This document shows, one piece after another, positions 27,299-35,984 of a DNA stretch of 64,000 nt (position 1 is the first letter of the stretch; each line of letters begins with the position of its first letter). This stretch comes from Acidovorax temperans (GTDB lineage: Bacteria; Pseudomonadota; Gammaproteobacteria; Burkholderiales; Burkholderiaceae_C): assembly GCF_006716905.1 (NCBI RefSeq), contig NZ_VFPV01000004.1, positions 186,001 through 250,000 on the forward strand. Reading direction: 5' to 3'. The notes beneath the pieces were generated by a model that was given only the letters and a program-made list of their open reading frames with translations, had not been told where the DNA came from and did not search any database. The translations under genes and the position numbers were made by a program.

Positions 27299-27307
27299 GG
27301 AGTTGGA

Positions 27308-27811
27308 ATGTCCTCTTTCATCGCACCCCAGGCGACCACCGTGGCGGCTTTTCGCGTCGCCGGGATCGCCGTGCGCACCACCAATGCGGCCGAGGCCGAC
27401 CCGGCCAGCGCCCGCATCGGCCCGCTGTGGGACCGTTTCTTCAGCGAAAGCTGGGAACACAAGCTGCCCTCGCCCGGCTCTGATGGCCGGGTGTTTGGCG
27501 TCTACAGCGGCTATGCCTCAGACCAGCATGGCGCCTTCGACGTGACCGCCGGTGTCGCGGCGCGGGCAAACCATCAGGCTTTGCAGGGCGCCACCACGGT
27601 GGACATTGAAGCCGGCACCTACCTGGTGTTTGAAGCCGAGGGCCAGATGCCCCAGCTGGTCATCGACGCCTGGGGCGCCGTGTGGCGCTACTTTGCCGAC
27701 CACCCGCAGGTGCAGCGGCGCTTTGGCACCGACTTCGAGGCCTACTCGGGCCCGTACCATGTGGCGCTTCACATTGGCGTGCGGGGGGTGTGCTATGAAA
27801 TATGTAGCTGA
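27308..27811 (+). CDS. GyrI-like (SbmC/AraC effector-binding-fold) protein
   Basis: A 167-residue protein of the GyrI-like small-molecule-binding fold: an N-terminal strand with FRVAGIAVRTTNA, 'IGPLWDRFFSE', 'VFGVYSGYASDQHGAFDVTAG' and 'IEAGTYLVFEAEGQMPQLVIDAWGAVW'. E. coli SbmC/GyrI of this fold protects DNA gyrase and is SOS-induced; others bind ligands for regulators. The rebuilt LexA-like operator just upstream supports an SOS link (inference). The last residues (YEICS) and the stop come from a dispersed repeat. IS1595 now separates it from its original upstream region. Confidence 0.8.
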   Translation: MSSFIAPQATTVAAFRVAGIAVRTTNAAEADPASARIGPLWDRFFSESWEHKLPSPGSDGRVFGVYSGYASDQHGAFDVTAGVAARANHQALQGATTVDIEAGTYLVFEAEGQMPQLVIDAWGAVWRYFADHPQVQRRFGTDFEAYSGPYHVALHIGVRGVCYEICS

Positions 27812-27850
27812 TGGCGCTTGTTGCATAAGCGCTAGAGCCTGTTTTTGCTC
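27791..27850 (+). repeat. Dispersed two-hairpin repeat, copy 5 (overlaps GyrI-like stop)
   Basis: A forward copy: CTATGAAATATGTAGCTG, GCGCTTGTTGCATAAGCGCT, AGAGCCTGTTTTTG. It supplies the stop of the GyrI-like gene and ends just before the WYL regulator start. Confidence 0.8.
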
Positions 27851-27855
27851 AAAAC

Positions 27856-28591
27856 ATGCGCCGCGCTGACCGCCTGTTCCAGATCGTGCAGCTCATCCGC
27901 GGGCGGCGCCTGTCCACCGCCGCCTTCCTGGCCGAGCGGCTCGAGGTCTCGCAACGCACCATCTACCGCGACGTGGCCGACCTGCAGCACCAGGGCGTGC
28001 CCATCGAAGGCGAAGCGGGCGTGGGTTACCGCCTGGGGGCGGGGTTTGAGCTGCCCCCGCTCATGTTCAGCCAGGGTGAGGCCAACGCCCTGGTGGCCGC
28101 TTGCCCGCCTGGCGCAGGCCTGGCTGGACCCGGGCCTGGCGCGCGAGGTGGAAGGCGCCCTGGGCAAAATATTGTCGGTGCTACCCCCTGCAGCCCGGCT
28201 GGCGGCCGAGGCCCAGGCGCTGTACGCGCCCCTGGTGGGGCTCGACGCCCGCACCCAGGCCACCCTGCAGGCGCTGCGCGAGGCGGTGCAAAGCTGCCAT
28301 GTGGTGGAAATTGATTACGCCGATGTGCAAGGCCGCCCCAGCCTGCGCCGACTGCGGCCGCTGGGCTGCTTTTACTGGGGCAAGGTGTGGACCCTGTCCG
28401 CCTGGTGCGAGCTGCGCAACGACTTCCGGGGCTTTCGCATCGACCGCATCGCGGCCTTCAAGGTATTGCCCGAGCGCTTTCGGCAAGAGCCTGGCAAAAC
28501 GCTGGCCGACCTGCTGCGCCAGGTGGAGGCAGAGAGGGACGGGTGGCCGCTGGAGTGCGTGGCTGCACCGGGGGCAGATGGACGCTCTTGA
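27856..28591 (+). pseudogene. YafY-type HTH/WYL transcriptional regulator, frameshifted
   Basis: A regulator with an N-terminal HTH_11 domain (RADRLFQIVQLIRGRRLSTAAFLAE, VSQRTIYRDVADLQ) and a C-terminal WYL domain (VVEIDYADVQGRPSLRRLRPLG, NDFRGFRIDRI). The first frame runs 27856 to about 28101; the remainder is in the +1 frame from 28103. One extra T in the GCTTGCC at 28099-28105 explains it: removing it joins ...NALVAA to ARLAQAWLDPGLAREVEGAL, the expected family sequence. The whole gene would encode about 244 residues. It may be a true inactivation or a base-call error. Its neighbour GyrI-like gene may be a functional partner. Confidence 0.8.
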
Positions 28592-28771
28592 GGGGATGGA
28601 GTGCAAGGAGTGGGGGCCGAAGACGGCAAGGGGCCCAAAGCAGTCACTAGAGAAACCGTAAAGTGTTCAAGGTTCAGTGCTAAGGCGATGGTCGTAACTC
28701 AACCAGGCTCTTGGCTCAACGCACCTACGTTCTGAAACAGCGAGCCACCTGGTCCCCTGAACCTCGTTGAA

Positions 28772-29824
28772 TCAATGCCTGTGCTGGTGGTGCAGATCGG
28801 GTACATGCGGATGGCTGTGCCTGAGTGGCTCATGAATATGCCTGTGGCTATGGGGGCCTGTGGGCATGCCCTCATGCGTGTGGTTGTGGTGTCCATCTTC
28901 GTGGGTGTGTGAATGCTCGTGCTCCATGGCCTCGTGCTCGTGTTCATGCTCATGGTGTTCCGCCAGGTGCAGCACCACACCCCAGGCCATCAGCGCGCCG
29001 CCCAGCAGCAGCCATCCAGTCACTGAGCGGTCACCCAGCGCGTATGCGGCCACTGCTCCGATGAAGGGGGCGAAGGCAAAAACCGAGCCCGTGCGTCCTG
29101 CACCGAAGGCCCGTTGCGCCAGTAAATAAAACCTCAGGCTCAAGCCGTAGCCGCTGACACCGATCAACAACAACGCGACGGTCGCCAACATTCCTGGCAC
29201 CGGCTCCTGCCTGATCCAAGCCAGCGAAGCCGTGGCTGTGACACCTAAAAAAGCTTTGACCAATACGACTTGCCCTGGGTCCCGCTCAGCCACACCGCGA
29301 GACAAGGTGTTGTCTACGCCCCAGGCTGCGGTAGCCAACATCACAGCCAGCAAGCCCCACACCTGCACCTGACCGACCAAGCCCTGGTCCACGATCAATG
29401 CCATCCCTCCAGCCAGCAGCAGGGCCATAGCCAGAACCACGCGGCGATCCATTACCTCGCCATACCAGCGCCAGGCCAAGACGGCTGTGAACACCGCTTC
29501 AAGTGTGAGCATCAGTGAGGCACTGGAGCCGCTGGTGTGTTGTAACCCCCATGAGAGGGCCACTGGGCCAACCACAGCCCCCATGCCCGCCATGGCAAGC
29601 AGCCGCGGCCAGTCGGCGCGTCGCAGTTGCGCCTCTTTGGCAGGCGGCTGGCGCAACACCCAGGCCACGATGGCCGCGCCCGCGTACAGCAGCGCAGCCG
29701 TGGTGAAGGGCCCAAGACCAGCGCCAAACCGCTGAACCAGCGGCGTGCTGAGGCCAAACAAAGCTGCGGCCAGCAAAGCCAGCAGGCCACCTTTCAATGC
29801 AGGTTTACTCAGCACGCGACGCAT
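28772..29824 (-). CDS. EamA/DMT-family transporter with histidine-rich C-terminal tail
   Basis: A 350-residue inner-membrane protein. About ten TM helices form two EamA repeats (ALFGLSTPLVQRFGAGLGPFTTAALLYAG, and WGVDNTLSRGVAERDP...FAFAPFIGAVAAYALGD). After the last helix (about residue 290) comes a 60-residue cytoplasmic or periplasmic tail with more than twenty histidines (e.g. EHEHEHEAMEHEHSHTH), a likely divalent-metal-binding element. It starts 3 bases after the DUF6488 stop with GGAAAG upstream, so it is the last gene of the low-GC cluster. Metal efflux is plausible but unproven. Confidence 0.85.
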   Translation of the reverse strand: MRRVLSKPALKGGLLALLAAALFGLSTPLVQRFGAGLGPFTTAALLYAGAAIVAWVLRQPPAKEAQLRRADWPRLLAMAGMGAVVGPVALSWGLQHTSGSSASLMLTLEAVFTAVLAWRWYGEVMDRRVVLAMALLLAGGMALIVDQGLVGQVQVWGLLAVMLATAAWGVDNTLSRGVAERDPGQVVLVKAFLGVTATASLAWIRQEPVPGMLATVALLLIGVSGYGLSLRFYLLAQRAFGAGRTGSVFAFAPFIGAVAAYALGDRSVTGWLLLGGALMAWGVVLHLAEHHEHEHEHEAMEHEHSHTHEDGHHNHTHEGMPTGPHSHRHIHEPLRHSHPHVPDLHHQHRH

Positions 29825-29827
29825 CGT

Positions 29828-30181
29828 TTACTTTCCGGTGTGGTTGGCAGCAATGAAATGACCAGCCAACGCGTAGAACATATAGAGGTTCTGCTTTGCC
29901 TTGTCTGTGGCAGCGGCGTTTTGGTAAGTCAGCTTCCACTCCTTGCCTTTGCTGCCGTCAATCTGCTCCATCTTGGAGTGCTGCACCTTGCTCCAAGAGT
30001 TCTCCAGCTTGCCAGATTTCACCAGCGAATCTCGGCGCTGGTTTGCACAGTCGATGACTGCTGCTTCTGAGACAGGCTTATTGCCGTGGAAGTGGCAGCT
30101 TCCGCCTTCACCTGCTTGGGCTTGTGGAGCGAATGCGAGAGTGGAGAGCAGGCTGGCGGCGATGATGATGAACGATTTCAT
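29828..30181 (-). CDS. Small secreted DUF6488-type protein
   Basis: A 117-residue exported protein. The signal peptide (about residues 1-23, ending AQA) is followed by GEGGSCHFHGNKPVSEA, with a Cys-His-Phe-His motif at the mature N-terminus that could bind metal. The remainder (CANQRRDSLVKSGKLENSWSKVQ, WKLTYQN) matches, from memory, a family of unknown function found with heavy-metal genes. It lies between hupE-like and EamA genes in one operon. Confidence 0.65.
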   Translation of the reverse strand: MKSFIIIAASLLSTLAFAPQAQAGEGGSCHFHGNKPVSEAAVIDCANQRRDSLVKSGKLENSWSKVQHSKMEQIDGSKGKEWKLTYQNAAATDKAKQNLYMFYALAGHFIAANHTGK

Positions 30182-30225
30182 GATGTAGGTCCTTCAGGGC
30201 TAAGTAAAAAAGGTGGGTTCAAGAA

Positions 30226-31014
30226 TCAAAGGTCGTTGCGGCTGGCATCCGTTGCGTTTTCGCTATCCATGTCCTCATGGGCGTGGCGATGCTCTGCAGC
30301 GGGGAAGCGGAAACTGTCGGGTGCGGTGTCGTGCTGATACCCATGCAATTGCATGAACAGCAGATACACCCCCGCGTAAAACAAACCCAGGTTGGCCACG
30401 TAGCTGAATCGCTTGAAGCTGGCCCGGCGACGCCACACTGCTAACAGCGAGACCATCACTACCAAGGCCGCGATCTGACCCAGTTCGACCCCAACGTTGA
30501 AGCTCAGAATGCGCCACAGCATTGCCAGCGGATCGTCTCCGAGTGGAAGCTGTTGCAGGCGGGTAGACAAGCCAAAACCGTGCAGCAAGCCAAAGCCGAA
30601 CACTGCCACCAGCAGATTCGGCGACTTCATATCCAGATATTTCTGGAAGCCACCGTTGTTGTCGAACGCCTTGTACATCACGCTCAGCGCGATGATGGCG
30701 TCGATCAAGTAGTAGTTCCAGGTGATCTTGAAGTAAGTGGCAAAGATCAATGTGATGCAGTGACCGATGGTGAAAACAGTCACGAACTTGGCTACGTCTT
30801 TGAAGGTGCTCAGCAAAAACACGACCCCAAAAAGGAATAGCAAGTGGTCGTAGCCAGTCAACATGTGGCTGGCTCCTAGTCCCACGTACTGAAGATAGCT
30901 GCCGTCCAGCATGCGCTGTCGATCAGCTTCTGAGATACCGTGTGCAACAGCAAGGAGCGGAGAAGCAGCCAACAACAGGCATGCCGCAGCACGGCCCAAT
31001 GAAAGGTGTTTCAT
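30226..31014 (-). CDS. HupE/UreJ-family membrane protein
   Basis: A 262-residue membrane protein with a signal-like first helix (about residues 1-24, ending AVAHG) and about six to seven TM segments. The family signature HMLTGYDHLLFLFGVVFLLS and FTIGHCITLIFA are present, as is FGLLHGFGLSTRL. The C-terminus is His/Asp-rich (AAEHRHAHEDMD). HupE/UreJ proteins are linked to nickel or cobalt uptake, some as secondary transporters. The context (His-rich neighbours, no urease or hydrogenase) points to general metal handling. Confidence 0.8.
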   Translation of the reverse strand: MKHLSLGRAAACLLLAASPLLAVAHGISEADRQRMLDGSYLQYVGLGASHMLTGYDHLLFLFGVVFLLSTFKDVAKFVTVFTIGHCITLIFATYFKITWNYYLIDAIIALSVMYKAFDNNGGFQKYLDMKSPNLLVAVFGFGLLHGFGLSTRLQQLPLGDDPLAMLWRILSFNVGVELGQIAALVVMVSLLAVWRRRASFKRFSYVANLGLFYAGVYLLFMQLHGYQHDTAPDSFRFPAAEHRHAHEDMDSENATDASRNDL

Positions 31015-31062
31015 GAATTTGAAATTTCAGAAGTTAGAAAACCTTGCGCAGTCAAACCGACT

Positions 31063-31210
31063 ACGCCAAAAGGCGTGGTCTAGGGAACTGGAGCAAGTAG
31101 CGCTGGCAGGTAGTTCTGCGCTCGCCTTCGGTGACGAACGCAGTGCCAGCAGAGCATGGCGATAGAAGGCTTTCGAGCGAAAGCCAGCAATCAATCAACC
31201 GAAGGTTGAT
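31063..31210 (-). promoter_or_regulatory. Densely hairpinned leader upstream of the HupE-like gene
   Basis: Between the His-rich gene stop and the HupE-like start lie four inverted repeats: ATCAACC-gaa-GGTTGAT (31194-31210), GGCTTTCG-ag-CGAAAGCC (31168-31185), GCTGGCA...TGCCAGC (31102-31108/31144-31150) enclosing CTGCG...CGCAG (31116-31120/31139-31143), and ACGCC-aaaa-GGCGT (31063-31076). None is followed by a clear U-tract on the transcribed strand. No known riboswitch core was recognised. Confidence 0.55.
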
Positions 31211-31221
31211 CAGCCGTCAGT

Positions 31222-31575
31222 TCAGGCGTGAGGCTGGGGTGGCCGTAGAGGCCCTTGCAAGAATGCGCTAGCCCACAGAGCAAGCAGAGCTGTAGGTGGT
31301 GCACCGGGAGGAGTGAAAAAAGGTCCTTCTACCACAACAGGCAGCAAAGCCGCAGGCTCGACGGCTTCGTGAGCATGGTGATGGAACTGGCTCTCTGCTG
31401 AGTCGTCAACATGCAGAGATTGATCGTCATGGTGATGATGATCCACCGCCTGTGAATGAGCCACCAGGTTCTCCACATCCTGTATCTGTTTTGACTGCCC
31501 AATAGGTGTCACCCAGAACAATGCCTGCCACAACATGGCAAGCATTAACAAAAGGGCTCGGGTACTCCGGGTCAC
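31222..31575 (-). CDS. Histidine-rich CzcI-like small membrane/periplasmic protein
   Basis: A roughly 117-residue protein from a GTG start (VTRSTRALLLMLAMLWQALFW), giving an N-terminal hydrophobic segment. It continues with VDHHHHDDQSLHVDDSAESQFHHHAHEAVEP, then a second hydrophobic stretch and a Pro/His end. This His-rich layout resembles small CzcI-like or uncharacterised proteins seen beside heavy-metal resistance genes. The start is uncertain: the frame is open to ATGs at 31674 and 31725, and no good Shine-Dalgarno is seen. It is the first gene of the low-GC cluster. Confidence 0.55.
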   Translation of the reverse strand: MTRSTRALLLMLAMLWQALFWVTPIGQSKQIQDVENLVAHSQAVDHHHHDDQSLHVDDSAESQFHHHAHEAVEPAALLPVVVEGPFFTPPGAPPTALLALWASAFLQGPLRPPQPHA

Positions 31576-31797
31576 AGGCTTAATGGCGGTAGAGGGCTGA
31601 GGCCAGCACACAATTCTAAGTGCTGAAGTTTGGCTCTTGGATGTGAATCGTTCTAAAAGAACAACGGCACTCATTCGGACAGACTGAATGGCAGCTCTTG
31701 GCCGAAAGCCGCAGCAGCGCCCCAATAGGCAAAAACGCCGAATACCCCTGGCGCCACATCGTTCCGGTAGTGGCGCGGGGCCACAGAGTGTGCCTTC

Positions 31798-32286
31798 TTA
31801 ACCTGCCAGCGCCGCCTCAATATCCCCCGCCAGCTTCTTCGGCGCGTCCTGCGGTGCGTAGCGGCGGATCACCCGGCCGTCCTTGCCGACCAGGAACTTG
31901 GTGAAGTTCCACTTGATGGCTTTGCTGCCCAGCAGGCCGGGCGCTTCGGCGGTGAGCCATTGGTACAGGGGCGAGGCGTTGGCGCCGTTCACGTCGATCT
32001 TGGCCATCATCGGAAAGCTCACGCCGTAGTTGAGCTGGCAGAAGCTGGCAATCTCGTCGTTGCTGCCGGGGTCCTGGCTGCCAAACTGGTTGCAGGGAAA
32101 CCCCAGCACCACCAGTCCGCGGTCTGCATAGGTTTGGTGCAACTGCTCCAGCCCCGCAAACTGGGGCGTGAAGCCGCAGGCGCTGGCGGTGTTCACTATC
32201 AGCAGCACCTTGCCCCGAAACTGTTCCAGCGCCACGCGCTGGCCTTGGATGTCCTGGGCGTCGAATGCATAAATGTCTTGGGGCAT
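31798..32286 (-). CDS. Glutathione peroxidase
   Basis: A 162-residue thiol peroxidase of the GPx/BtuE family. The peroxidatic Cys is C37 in NTASACGFT. Other catalytic residues are Q67 in FPCNQFGSQ and W126/N127 in IKWNFTKFLV. The start at 32286 (MPQDIYAFDAQDIQG) matches the family; the ATG at 32325 would add an unconserved 13 residues. It has no signal peptide, so it is cytoplasmic and reduces H2O2 or organic peroxides with thioredoxin or glutathione. It is separate from the low-GC cluster. Confidence 0.94.
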   Translation of the reverse strand: MPQDIYAFDAQDIQGQRVALEQFRGKVLLIVNTASACGFTPQFAGLEQLHQTYADRGLVVLGFPCNQFGSQDPGSNDEIASFCQLNYGVSFPMMAKIDVNGANASPLYQWLTAEAPGLLGSKAIKWNFTKFLVGKDGRVIRRYAPQDAPKKLAGDIEAALAG

Positions 32287-32359
32287 GGGCAAGTCTCGGT
32301 GGGATGAACAGTTTGGTGACTGCACCCATCGTATCGGCGCCGCTGTTTCTGCGGGCGCG

Positions 32360-33247
32360 TCAGGCTTTTCGGGGCCAGCGCAGCGTGGCCAGCAGGGCGG
32401 CCGACACGATCAGGCTGCCGCCCAGCACGGTGCGCGCGTCCAGAGCGGTGTCCGTCAGCAGCACCGACGACACGCTGGCAAACACCACCTCGGACAGCAT
32501 GATGAGCGCCGTGGTGCCCGCTGCCAGCCGCGTGGCGCCGTACTGCAGCGCGTAGTTGCTCAGTAAAAAGGCCGTGGCCAGCAGCAGCGCGACCACGACC
32601 CAGCCCATGGCCAAAGCGGGCACCGGCGTGACAAAGCCCGCCAGCAAGCCCGCGCAGGCGCTGGCCGTGGCCATGAGTGCGCCGCCGCCAAACATGGCCA
32701 GCATGCGCGATTCGCTGGGCAGCTGGTGCAGGCGGCGCAGGGTGACGTTGGTCAGCGCAAAGCAAAAGCCCCCGGCCAGGGCCAGCAGGTCGGCCCCTGA
32801 CAAGTGGCCCACCATGCGTTCAATGGACGCATCCGCAGGCACCAGCACCAGGGCCACGCCCGCAAATGCCATCACCAGCCGCACCACGGCCATGCGCGTA
32901 GGGCGCTCGCCCAGCACGCGCCAGGCCAGCAGCACCGACCAGGCGGGCATCAGATAAAACAGCAGCACCACCCGCACCACGTCGCCCACCGTCACGGCCC
33001 AGTTGAAGGCCACATTGGTCAGGCCCGACGACAGGGCCAGCAGCCACAGGGCTGGGTGCTGCAAGGTGCGCGCGAGCAAGCCAGGGCGCGCCAGCAGCAG
33101 GCCACCCACGGCCAGCGCGTACATCAGCGCCGTGGCCCACAGGGGGTGCAACCCGGCGCCGTGCAGTTGCCGAAACGGCCACCAGGAAACACCCCAGACG
33201 AAGGCGTTGAACACCAGCGCCAGGACGGGTAAAAATTTATGCATCAA
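32360..33247 (-). CDS. EamA-family DMT permease
   Basis: A 295-residue inner-membrane protein with ten predicted TM helices and two EamA repeats (NAFVWGVSWWPFRQL..., and GADLLALAGGFCFALTNVTLRRL). LMPAWSVLLAWRVLGERPT is the conserved end of the first repeat. No histidine tail, unlike the EamA gene at 28772. The substrate is unknown; family members export amino acids or metabolites. Met-Met at the start leaves the first codon uncertain by one. Confidence 0.88.
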   Translation of the reverse strand: MMHKFLPVLALVFNAFVWGVSWWPFRQLHGAGLHPLWATALMYALAVGGLLLARPGLLARTLQHPALWLLALSSGLTNVAFNWAVTVGDVVRVVLLFYLMPAWSVLLAWRVLGERPTRMAVVRLVMAFAGVALVLVPADASIERMVGHLSGADLLALAGGFCFALTNVTLRRLHQLPSESRMLAMFGGGALMATASACAGLLAGFVTPVPALAMGWVVVALLLATAFLLSNYALQYGATRLAAGTTALIMLSEVVFASVSSVLLTDTALDARTVLGGSLIVSAALLATLRWPRKA

Positions 33248-33251
33248 ATCG

Positions 33252-33299
33252 GTTACCAGCGCTTATGGGGTAAGCGCCAGCAGCTATCAAAATTGAAGT
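33252..33299 (-). repeat. Dispersed two-hairpin repeat, copy 6
   Basis: A reverse copy (ACCAGCGCTTATGGGGTAAGCGCCAGCAGCTATCAAAATTG) between the EamA permease start and the lplT stop. Confidence 0.75.
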
Positions 33300-33356
33300 G
33301 ATTGGCGCGCAGGCCTGCGCCTGCGGCGGGCTCATGCGCTGGAAGGCCAGCCCGTA

Positions 33357-34661
33357 TCAGTGGTGGTGGTCCTGCCGCGCAATGTGCAGCAGGTGTTCCA
33401 CCTCTTCGCGGTGGCGGTGGCAGTTGCTGATGTGCCAGCGGCGAATCAGCCACATGGTGCCCGCCACCACCAGGCCAAACGCGGTGATGGCTCCGAACAC
33501 CGACAGCCCCAGCTTGAGCGAGAGGCTGTAGAACGCGCCCAGGCCCAGGATGCAAGCCTGTTCGTTGAAGTTTTGCACCGCAATCGAGCGCCCCGCACCC
33601 ATCAGGTTGTGGCCCCGGTGCTGCAGCAGCGCATTCATGGGCACCACCAGGTAGCCGCCCAGGCCGCCAAGCAAAATCAAAAACGGAATCGCCAGCCAGA
33701 TGTTGTCGATGAACACCATGAGGATGAGCAGCAGCCCCATGGCAATGCCCAGCGGAATCACCTTGGTGGCGGCATCGAGCCGCATGCGCATGGATGCCAC
33801 CACCGCGCCCACGGCCGTGCCAATGGCCACCACGCCAGTCAGGGCCGATGCCTGCGTGGTGTTGTAGCCCAGCGCCACAGCGGCCCAGGCCAGCACGATG
33901 AACTTGAGGTTGCCGCCCGCGCCCCAGAACAGGGTGGTGGTGGACAGCGAAATCTGCCCCAGCTTGTCGCGCCACAGGCGGTTGTTGCAGGCCCAGAAGT
34001 CGGGCAGCAGCGCCAGCGTGTTGGCTAGCACGTTGCGCGAGGGGTTGGTGCGCAGGGGGCGCATTTCCACGCCGGTGTGCGGAATGCGGGTGTTGAACCA
34101 GGCGGCCACCATGTACACGAGGATCAGCGCGGCAATGGCCGATTCGGCAGCGGTGTCTACGCCGGTGTCGATCAGGGGGATGTCAATGCTCAGCAGAAGC
34201 ACCGACAGGTGCTGCCCCACCAGTTGCCCGCCCAGCAGCACGCCCAGAATGATGGAGGCAATGGTCAGCCCCTCGATCCAGCCGTTGGCCTTGACCAGTT
34301 GCGACGCGGGCAACAGCTCGGTCAGGATGCCGTACTTGGCGGGTGAATAGGCAGCGGCCCCCAGCCCCACCACCGCGTAGGCCATGAGCGGGTGCGAGCC
34401 AAACAGCATCATCAGGCAGCCCACCACCTTGATGGCGTTGCTGATGAACATGACTTTGCCCTTGGGCAGCGCGTCGGCAAAGGCGCCCACAAACGGGGCC
34501 AGCACCACGTAAAACAGCGCAAACATGGGCACCAGGGCGGCGCGTTGCCACTCGGGCGCGCCTTCGGTGCGCAATAACTCCACGGCGGCCACGAAGAGTG
34601 CGTTGTCGGCCAGCGAGCTGAAAAACTGCGCCGACATGATCGTGTAGAAACCGCGCTTCAT
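33357..34661 (-). CDS. lplT: Lysophospholipid transporter
   Basis: A 434-residue MFS protein that flips lysophospholipids across the inner membrane for reacylation. It begins MKRGFYTIMSAQFFSSLADNALFVAA, the LplT N-terminus, with KYGILTELLPASQLVKANGWIEG and the MFS loop FADALPKGKVMFISN. It ends in a cytoplasmic His-containing tail (RRWHISNCHRHREEVEHLLHIARQDHHH). aas, its usual partner in enterics, is not adjacent. It diverges from alr. Confidence 0.92.
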   Translation of the reverse strand: MKRGFYTIMSAQFFSSLADNALFVAAVELLRTEGAPEWQRAALVPMFALFYVVLAPFVGAFADALPKGKVMFISNAIKVVGCLMMLFGSHPLMAYAVVGLGAAAYSPAKYGILTELLPASQLVKANGWIEGLTIASIILGVLLGGQLVGQHLSVLLLSIDIPLIDTGVDTAAESAIAALILVYMVAAWFNTRIPHTGVEMRPLRTNPSRNVLANTLALLPDFWACNNRLWRDKLGQISLSTTTLFWGAGGNLKFIVLAWAAVALGYNTTQASALTGVVAIGTAVGAVVASMRMRLDAATKVIPLGIAMGLLLILMVFIDNIWLAIPFLILLGGLGGYLVVPMNALLQHRGHNLMGAGRSIAVQNFNEQACILGLGAFYSLSLKLGLSVFGAITAFGLVVAGTMWLIRRWHISNCHRHREEVEHLLHIARQDHHH

Positions 34662-34677
34662 CGGAGGGCTTGTGGCT

Positions 34678-34696
34678 GCATCAGCGGCGCTGATGC
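34678..34696. promoter_or_regulatory. Inverted repeat upstream of lplT
   Basis: GCATCAGC-ggc-GCTGATGC, a perfect 8-bp stem 16 bases upstream of the lplT start codon in the lplT/alr divergent region. It may be an operator or a leader hairpin in the lplT transcript. Confidence 0.4.
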
Positions 34697-34798
34697 CCTG
34701 GTAAAAGTAGAAAACCGTGGCAAGTGACCGGCGGTTATATCACGCGGATAAACGGCGGCAGTGACAGAATCCGGGGCTGTTCACCCGGTTAAACCCCC

Positions 34799-35905
34799 AT
34801 GCCACGCCCTATCCAAGCCCACATCCACACCGCTGCTCTGCAACACAACCTCCAGCGCGTGCAAAGCGCCGTGCCCGATGCCAAAGTCTGGGCCGTGGTC
34901 AAGGCCAACGCCTACGGGCACGGCATTGAGCGGGTGTTTGAAGGCCTGCGCGCGGCCGATGGCTTTGCCCTGCTGGACCTGGCGGAGGCCGAGCGCGTGC
35001 GCGCCCTGGGCTGGCGTGGCCCCATCTTGCTGCTCGAAGGTGTGTTCGAGCCGCGCGATCTGGAACTGTGCTCGCGCCTGGGCCTGTGGCACGCGGTGCA
35101 CTGCGATGAGCAGATCGACTGGCTGGCCGCCCACAAGACGCAGGTGCCGCACCGCGTCTTCCTCAAGATGAATTCGGGCATGAACCGCCTGGGCTTCACG
35201 CCTGCCCGCTACCGCGCCGCCTGGGCGCGGCTGAACGCGCTGCCGCAGGTGGATGAAATCTCGTACATGACGCACTTCAGCGACGCCGACGGCCCGCGCG
35301 GCATTGCCCACCAGATGGCCGCCTTCAACACCGCCACGCAAGACCTGCCCGGCGAGCGCAGCCTGAGCAACAGCGCCGCCACCCTGCGCCACGCCGCCGA
35401 TGCCGGCGTGCGCGCCGACTGGGTGCGCGCCGGCATCGTGGTGTACGGCAGCGCGCCCGACTGCCCAGAGAACACCGCCGCCCACTGGGGCCTGCAGCCC
35501 ACCATGACGCTCTCCACCCGGCTGCTGGCCACCCAGCAACTGCAGGCGGGCGACACCGTGGGCTACGGCTCGCGCTTCACGGCCGAAGGGCCGCTCACCA
35601 TCGGCGTGGCCGCCTGCGGCTATGCCGACGGCTACCCGCGCCACTGCGACACTGGCACGCCGGTGCTGGTGAACGGCGTGCGCACCCGCCTGGTGGGCCG
35701 CGTGAGCATGGACATGATTACCGTGGACCTCACCCCCCTGCAGCAGGCCGGTGTGCCCGTGGGCATGGGCAGCGAAGTCACGCTGTGGGGCCGCGCCAGC
35801 AACGGCGAGGTGCTGGGCATTGACGAAGTGGCCCGCGCCGCAGGCACCGTGGGCTACGAGTTGATGTGCGCGCTGGCGCAGCGGGTGCCGGTGGTGGTGG
35901 ACTGA
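34799..35905 (+). CDS. alr: Alanine racemase
   Basis: A 368-residue PLP enzyme making D-alanine for peptidoglycan. The PLP lysine is K35 in [10 protein letters not shown] and the opposing catalytic tyrosine is Y256 in VGYGSRF. Other family elements are [22 protein letters not shown] and the C-terminal [13 protein letters not shown]. Length is normal. It may be the only alr in the strain or paired with a catabolic dadX elsewhere; there is no dadA next door, which favours the biosynthetic role. Confidence 0.95.
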   Translation: MPRPIQAHIHTAALQHNLQRVQSAVPDAKVWAVVKANAYGHGIERVFEGLRAADGFALLDLAEAERVRALGWRGPILLLEGVFEPRDLELCSRLGLWHAVHCDEQIDWLAAHKTQVPHRVFLKMNSGMNRLGFTPARYRAAWARLNALPQVDEISYMTHFSDADGPRGIAHQMAAFNTATQDLPGERSLSNSAATLRHAADAGVRADWVRAGIVVYGSAPDCPENTAAHWGLQPTMTLSTRLLATQQLQAGDTVGYGSRFTAEGPLTIGVAACGYADGYPRHCDTGTPVLVNGVRTRLVGRVSMDMITVDLTPLQQAGVPVGMGSEVTLWGRASNGEVLGIDEVARAAGTVGYELMCALAQRVPVVVD

Positions 35906-35984
35906 TACGGCTGTGCCGTTCGACGTATCACGTCGTTGGTTCGCCCTGGCGCACAAGCCGCCGCACTACTTATAGTGCGGCCCC

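Noticed and set aside
31015..31080. Possible integron attC site (GTTAGAA/TTCTAAC near 31034)
   Set aside because: The core does not fit GTTRRRY/RYYYAAC, and no integrase or cassette array is nearby.
31015..31221. Possible cobalamin or NiCo riboswitch before the HupE-like gene
   Set aside because: Hairpins are present but no B12-box or NiCo core sequence is recognisable; kept only as an unassigned leader.
35903..35940. TGATACG...CGTATCA hairpin after alr as a terminator
   Set aside because: A 7-bp stem overlapping the stop codon with no T-tract; may be chance or a weak processing site.
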